From: Candidatus Polarisedimenticolaceae bacterium
GTDB lineage: Bacteria > Pseudomonadota > Gammaproteobacteria > Chromatiales > Chromatiaceae
DNA length: 46,376 bases
Reading direction: 5' to 3'
Assembly (NCBI GenBank): GCA_021647945.1
Contig: JAKITT010000018.1
Coordinates: 1 to 46,376, forward strand
The notes below the pieces were generated by a model. The model did not search any database and had not been told where the DNA came from. It saw only the letters and a program-made list of their open reading frames with translations. Below are positions 43,601 to 46,376 of the stretch, in pieces. Position numbers and translations under genes: made by a program. How positions within the stretch are numbered: position 1 is the stretch's first letter; the number at the start of each line of letters is the position of its first letter.

Positions 43601-44093
43601 TGAATTCACCGTGTGACATCACTTGTGAAACATGGTGATAGCCCGCCTGCTCTAATGCTCTGCGTGTTTCACTCAGTGAGAGTATCTGGCCGCGATCAAT
43701 GATCAGGCTGTTGGCATCAAGATAGGCTTTTGGGCAGAGCCGCTGCATCAAGGTGTTGACCGTGGTGATCAGCACCCCTTTTTTGACCTTTTGCAGGCGG
43801 TGCAGGGTCAATAGCCGTTGTGAAATGAGCCCCGGTAGTGGTGAGAAGAGGTCGTAGGGTAGGGTCTCCCAATCATCAAAGGTGAGCACCGGAATGCCAT
43901 CATCTAGAAAGAACTGGATCTCATTTTTGATCCGCGCCGCCTCTTGAATATCGGAGAGGATGACGATGATCAGACCATCATACTCTTGTGCCGCAGTCGC
44001 TATCGCAAGCGAGGGGCTATTGCCATAGAGTTGGCCCCACTGAATGCGCTCGTTAGCATGAGAGGGTAGGGAGATCGTTAGAGGTCTGTTCAC
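40635..44093 (-). CDS. mfd: Transcription-repair coupling factor Mfd
   Basis: The 1152-residue protein matches the family length. It has UvrB-like N-terminal modules (LIVVILSDIQEAARIKNEIQFF, LPYDLFSPLPG), a RNA-polymerase-interacting CarD-like domain (PVVHEEHGVGRFIGLQTL) and a RecG-like translocase (Walker A CGDVGFGKTEVAMRAAF, Walker B IDEEHRFGVRHKEKLK, motif TATPIPRTLNMAMSG, and LGLAQLHQLRGRVGRSNHRAYAYL). It displaces stalled RNA polymerase and recruits UvrA. It forms a unit with csiV downstream; cytochrome c is divergent on the other side. Confidence 0.97.
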   Translation of the reverse strand: MNRPLTISLPSHANERIQWGQLYGNSPSLAIATAAQEYDGLIIVILSDIQEAARIKNEIQFFLDDGIPVLTFDDWETLPYDLFSPLPGLISQRLLTLHRLQKVKKGVLITTVNTLMQRLCPKAYLDANSLIIDRGQILSLSETRRALEQAGYHHVSQVMSHGEFSVRGSLLDIFPMGNSVPFRIDLFDDEVDTIRTFDPETQRTLEQVEKINMLPAREFPLDEVGISHFRQAYRLEIDGDPQRSLIYREVSDGNAPTGIEYYLPLFFEQTATLFDYLPTATLLVRMEGTRDHAETFFSNVQERYEQRRHDIERPLLKPQAIYLPPDELAAKLNTLPAVRIQHSEIESRRKGYSRFDNFPSKRPPQLVLQARQAQPAEALQNFINEMPGRILFVAESAGRREMLLTTLRDFGISPKVVDSWLNFLQSSDKLMLTVGPLEQGLWLADTNITMICETQLYGERVRQERRRKSATRDAEQVIRNLTELHEGSPVVHEEHGVGRFIGLQTLDAGGMQTEFLTLEYAKGDKLFVPVSSLHLISRYTGVSPDKAPLHRLGGDQWERIKRKAAEKARDVAAELLEIYARRAANQGYAFPQPGEEYAAFAAAFEFEETPDQQKTIESVLADMASPQPMDRVVCGDVGFGKTEVAMRAAFMATQAGKQVAVLVPTTLLAQQHYQNFADRFADWPVMVESLSRFRTSKQQKEVLKGLASGTVDIIIGTHKLFQADVKYKNLGLAIIDEEHRFGVRHKEKLKSLRSEVDMLTLTATPIPRTLNMAMSGMRDLSIIATPPANRHPIKTFISQWSDNLISEACEREVKRGGQVYFLHNEVATIENMAAKLERLMPNMRVQVAHGQMRERELEAIMRDFYHHRFNILVCTTIIESGIDVPTANTIIMNRADKLGLAQLHQLRGRVGRSNHRAYAYLIAPPPKTITPDAKKRLEAIESMEDLGAGFTLATHDLEIRGAGELLGDDQSGQIQEIGFTLYRELLERAVSALKSGKEPTLDRPLDHGTEVDLSIPALLPEDFIPDVHGRLVLYKRIASCENKADLRELQVEIIDRFGLLPDPAKNLFEITELKLMAHPLGIKKIEAGPQGGRLLFDTTPKIDPICMIQLIQTRPKEFRLEGGDKLRFYRDMEEPNQRIEQVTDIINLLKVD

Positions 44094-44178
44094 GGTTCGC
44101 TTATCTGGATGTTAAAACCACGCATTCTCTCATAATCGCAACAAAACAGCATGGGGGTGTGGCAAAAGGTGATATTTT

Positions 44179-44202
44179 TCACCACTGGTGATTTGCTACA
44201 AT
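44179..44202 (+). promoter_or_regulatory. Candidate promoter with palindrome before the cytochrome c gene
   Basis: TACAAT at 44197-44202 is a good -10. Upstream lies the perfect palindrome TCACCACTGGTGA (44179-44191), overlapping the expected spacer and -35, where no good -35 hexamer is visible. A nearby GGTGA...TCACC arrangement (44169-44183) adds symmetry. The arrangement resembles a repressor or activator site over a promoter; the regulator is unknown. Confidence 0.45.
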
Positions 44203-44242
44203 AGCGCGATAAATTTATGGCGAATATTTTGGAAAATATCAG

Positions 44243-45322
44243 ATGAAGAACCTTCAACGCCCAGCTCTGTTACTCGTGCTATTAATTGCGCTGCTTCTCC
44301 AAGCATGCCAGACCGTTGGTAACAGAGCGGGTGAAACGCGCGTGGATGGTGCCACGCTCTATACGAACCATTGTGCCGCTTGTCATGGCGTCAGGGGGTG
44401 GGGTGGAGTAGGTGTGCCACTGGCGCTGGCTGACTTCCTGAAATATAGCAGTGATGAATATCTTGCAATGACCATTCGGGTAGGACGGCCTGGGCGTGTG
44501 ATGCCCAGTTTTTCCTACCTAAAAGAGTCTGAGGTGCAGGCTATTGTCAGACATATTCGTGACTGGGGTCCTAAATCACCCCCCTATATCGATAAGGTTG
44601 TTGCGGGTGATCCAGCCAAAGGTGGCCTTCTCTTCGATGAGTATTGCGCACACTGTCATGGTAAAGAGGCGGAGGGCGGTGCAGGAACCGGCGTCAGCTT
44701 CTCGCGGCCGCGCCATATGATGATTATTCCGCCTGCACTCAATAACTCCGGTTTTTTGCTCTCCGCTACCGATGAGATGATCAAACACACCATCACCTTT
44801 GGTCGTGCCGGTACGCCGATGAAATCTTTCCGACGGAAAGGGCTGAGACGGGATGATATCAACAATCTAGTCGCCTACATTCGCTCTTTTCAGCGGCAGT
44901 TGCCGCCAGAGGCTGGGGTCATCATTGACTCAACATCGCCAGTGCTCAGTGTTGAGTCACCCTACTCAATGGATGTGACTATTGAACGGATCAAGCGGAT
45001 ATTGGCAGACAATGGCCATGTGATGATTGATGATTGGCCAGCCGACCGGAAGATGGCGGATAGGGATCAGGTTTTTTTTGTAATCAAGGATATCTACTTT
45101 GGTAACCTTGATGCCATCAATGGGCCATTGAGCCTCGACCCGAGAATGGGGCTGTTTCTTCCCGCCCGCATAACCCTCATGCAGCAGATGGAGGGTAAGG
45201 TGAAGGTGATGATGCCCAATCCAGAGCAGTACAGCGCTATTTTCAATAATAGCTCGCTCAATAAGATGAGTAGAATCATGTATGAACAGTACCAGGCCAT
45301 GCTGAGTGAGGTGGTGAAATGA
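44243..45322 (+). CDS. Diheme cytochrome c lipoprotein fused to a DUF302 domain
   Basis: The 359-residue product has a lipoprotein signal (LLLQAC, Cys22). Two class I cytochrome c domains follow: CAACH at 44-48 with distal Met87 (GRVMPSF), and CAHCH at 135-139 with a distal Met in GTPMKSF. A DUF302-type domain runs from about 225 to the end (YSMDVTIERIKRILADNGH, through MPNPEQYSAIF). It is predicted to be anchored in a membrane facing the periplasm. The hemes imply electron transfer; the DUF302 role is unknown. The stop overlaps the next gene by 4 bp. I know no characterised protein of this exact fusion. Confidence 0.88.
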   Translation: MKNLQRPALLLVLLIALLLQACQTVGNRAGETRVDGATLYTNHCAACHGVRGWGGVGVPLALADFLKYSSDEYLAMTIRVGRPGRVMPSFSYLKESEVQAIVRHIRDWGPKSPPYIDKVVAGDPAKGGLLFDEYCAHCHGKEAEGGAGTGVSFSRPRHMMIIPPALNNSGFLLSATDEMIKHTITFGRAGTPMKSFRRKGLRRDDINNLVAYIRSFQRQLPPEAGVIIDSTSPVLSVESPYSMDVTIERIKRILADNGHVMIDDWPADRKMADRDQVFFVIKDIYFGNLDAINGPLSLDPRMGLFLPARITLMQQMEGKVKVMMPNPEQYSAIFNNSSLNKMSRIMYEQYQAMLSEVVK

Positions 45323-45777
45323 GCCGTCAATTTCAAACTTTTATCAGTATCGTGTTGCTGATGTTCACCGCCTCGGTTTCGGCAGGTAACCTCATTATGG
45401 TACGCACCGTGCTGCCGTTTGAATCGGCGGTAGAAACGCTGAAAGTGGCTATCGCTGAGGCGGGTTATACCGTTTTAGATGATAGTTTGGTCGATATCTC
45501 ACTGGTTTCAGCGAGTTTCTCAACACCAAAGTACAAAGCCATCATGTTGGAGAGTAGAGTCGGCACCGCAGAGTTACTGGATCGGCATCCGATGTTGGCA
45601 TCGTTCCTACCTTTGCGTATCACCATCTTTGCTGAGGACGAGAGCAGTGTGTTAGTGAGCCTCAACCCCGTTTATCTTGAAAACTACTATCCCGATGAAG
45701 AGCTGGCAGGTTTTTTCTGGCAGTGGAATAGAGATATACAGCAGATTTTGTCCTCGGTAATGATGGCTAGGCCCTGA
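45319..45777 (+). CDS. Exported DUF302 protein
   Basis: The 152-residue product has a signal peptide (FQTFISIVLLMFTASVSAG) and one DUF302-like domain (VRTVLPFESAVETLKVAIAEAGYTVLDD through LRITIFAEDESSVLVSLNPVYL). It lies in ATGA overlap with the cytochrome c-DUF302 gene, which carries the same domain type, so the two may form a periplasmic complex. DUF302 proteins are frequent in sulfur-oxidising gammaproteobacteria; this is general knowledge rather than evidence here. Function unknown. Confidence 0.8.
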   Translation: MSRQFQTFISIVLLMFTASVSAGNLIMVRTVLPFESAVETLKVAIAEAGYTVLDDSLVDISLVSASFSTPKYKAIMLESRVGTAELLDRHPMLASFLPLRITIFAEDESSVLVSLNPVYLENYYPDEELAGFFWQWNRDIQQILSSVMMARP

Positions 45778-45868
45778 ATGTGTAGATTTAGCAAAATAAA
45801 TAACGATATATCGAAATGGGCTATTGACCCGCCGAGAGGTGGACATTAATATACGCGCTCTTGATTAT

Positions 45869-45944
45869 TCCCCGGTAGCTCAGTTGGTAGAGCGGGTGAC
45901 TGTTAATCACTAGGTCGGCAGTTCGAGCCTGTCCCGGGGAGCCA
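45869..45944 (+). tRNA. tRNA-Asn (anticodon GTT)
   Basis: A complete 76-nt cloverleaf. The acceptor stem TCCCCGG pairs with CCGGGGA (45934-45940), discriminator G is followed by an encoded CCA (45942-45944), the D arm is GCTCAGTTGGTAGAGC, the anticodon loop is CTGTTAA with GTT, and the T arm contains GTTCGAGCC. It lies alone, followed by its own terminator. Confidence 0.97.
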
Positions 45945-45951
45945 AGTGTAT

Positions 45952-45987
45952 AGGCCCTAGCAGATGATTCTGCTAGGGCCTTTTTTT
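45952..45987 (+). terminator. Rho-independent terminator after tRNA-Asn
   Basis: AGGCCCTAGCAGA (45952-45964) and TCTGCTAGGGCCT (45969-45981) form a perfect 13-bp stem around TGAT, followed by seven Ts. It lies 8 nt after the tRNA CCA. Confidence 0.95.
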
Positions 45988-46251
45988 GTGCCTATTCATC
46001 TAGGTTCAAGCAGGTCTTAAGCTCAGTTCTTGAGTGATTTCACCTCTGAAAATATTATCTTTCGCTTGATCTGTTACTCGTTCAGCACACTTCGATTTAT
46101 TGGAGCTATTCCTCCTGACAGGACACATCAATAGCCGGTTAGTGCCCATTGCTGCCTTTAGAGCTTGAGTCTATGAAGGTCTGCTATAGAGTGAACGGCA
46201 GGCGTGTTGTGCAAGCAACCACTACAAAGCAATAAAATCACTCAATAGCAA
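45988..46251. other. Non-coding gap between tRNA-Asn and the IS30-type element
   Basis: 264 bp with no supported gene. No attachment-site repeat of the tRNA 3' end was seen in this window. Confidence 0.4.
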
Positions 46252-46376
46252 CTTGGATTCAACTAGTAAGTGCAACTCAATATTTCTGGATAGAGGGCAA
46301 GCTGCGTTAGCATCGGTGTCTTTCTTTCCGGCAAGAATGAGAGGCAATGATGAGAACCTACACGCAGCTTACCCAA
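46252..46376 (+). mobile_element. Left end of an IS30-family insertion sequence (cut by the window edge)
   Basis: The stretch ATTCAACTAGTAAGTGCAAC (within about 46252-46275) resembles the IS30 end, which in IS30 reads ATTCAATTGGTCAACGCAAC. About 75 bp further a transposase start is found (see separate entry). Spacing between end and start codon suits an IS30-type layout. The right end lies outside the window. Confidence 0.5.
46347..46376 (+). CDS. IS30-family transposase, first 10 codons only
   Basis: ATGATGAGAACCTACACGCAG and onward reads MMRTYTQLTQ, which fits the IS30 transposase N-terminus (family pattern MxxYTxLTxEERYxIxxL) as I know it. GAGAGG lies before the ATG. The gene is truncated by the window edge, so integrity cannot be judged. 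Confidence 0.5.
   Translation, partial: MMRTYTQLTQ

Noticed and set aside
1-46376. CRISPR arrays
   Set aside because: No series of direct repeats with similar-length spacers was seen on either strand; short repeats noted are MITE, REP or protein-coding repeats.

Overview
The window reads as chromosomal DNA of a motile, polarly flagellated gammaproteobacterium. The evidence is a Pseudomonas/Vibrio-type flagellar-chemotaxis superoperon (fliLMNOPQR-flhBA-flhF-flhG-fliA-cheYZAB-motCD-parC-parP-cheW-DUF2802), a sigma54-type promoter before fliL, EttA, Mfd-CsiV, a VPEP/PEP-CTERM-like exported protein, and a large GGDEF/EAL c-di-GMP repertoire. I cannot name the species. The mixture resembles free-living or symbiotic sulfur-oxidising gammaproteobacteria, but that is inference.

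Region 1 (1-9.8 kb) is accessory. It holds a possible transposase tail at the left edge, a GAF-GGDEF-EAL protein with a degenerate GGDEF site, a REP-pair palindrome, a frameshifted IS110-type transposase remnant, a very large MalT/SARP-like ATPase regulator, a PEP-CTERM-like secreted protein, and a repeat-rich lipoprotein followed by a MITE-like insertion and a terminator.

Region 2 (9.8-17.2 kb) is housekeeping and signalling: a periplasmic rhodanese, a LemA/M48 metalloprotease pair, a membrane PAS3-GGDEF-EAL protein on the minus strand, and the ribosome-associated ABC-F ATPase EttA on the minus strand.

Region 3 (17.8-37.8 kb) is one long co-directional motility cluster with many ATGA/GTGA overlaps. 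FliL-FliR, FlhB and FlhA build the C-ring and export gate; FlhF and FlhG set the number and position of polar flagella; FliA is sigma28; CheY, CheZ, CheA, CheB and CheW form the chemosensory phosphorelay; MotC/MotD are a stator pair; ParC/ParP position polar chemoreceptor arrays. No cheR, cheV, receptor or fliC is present. Three non-coding gaps break the cluster: 29.5-29.76 kb, 33.78-34.09 kb (a MITE-like element between motC and motD) and 36.4-36.6 kb. Another MITE-like element lies upstream of the fliL promoter.

Region 4 (37.8-46.4 kb) has, on the minus strand, a REC-PP2C-HATPase partner-switching regulator, CsiV and Mfd. On the plus strand it has a diheme cytochrome c lipoprotein fused to a DUF302 domain, overlapping a stand-alone exported DUF302 protein, then tRNA-Asn(GTT) with a strong terminator, and at the right edge the beginning of an IS30-family element.

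The observations most worth following are: (a) three FliM/CheZ-like acidic peptides in the CheA linker, which may be a CheY-docking array; (b) three MITE-like elements with terminal inverted repeats and flanking direct repeats, two of them inserted exactly at gene ends; (c) the cytochrome c-DUF302/DUF302 pair. No CRISPR array, toxin-antitoxin pair or phage-defence system was seen.
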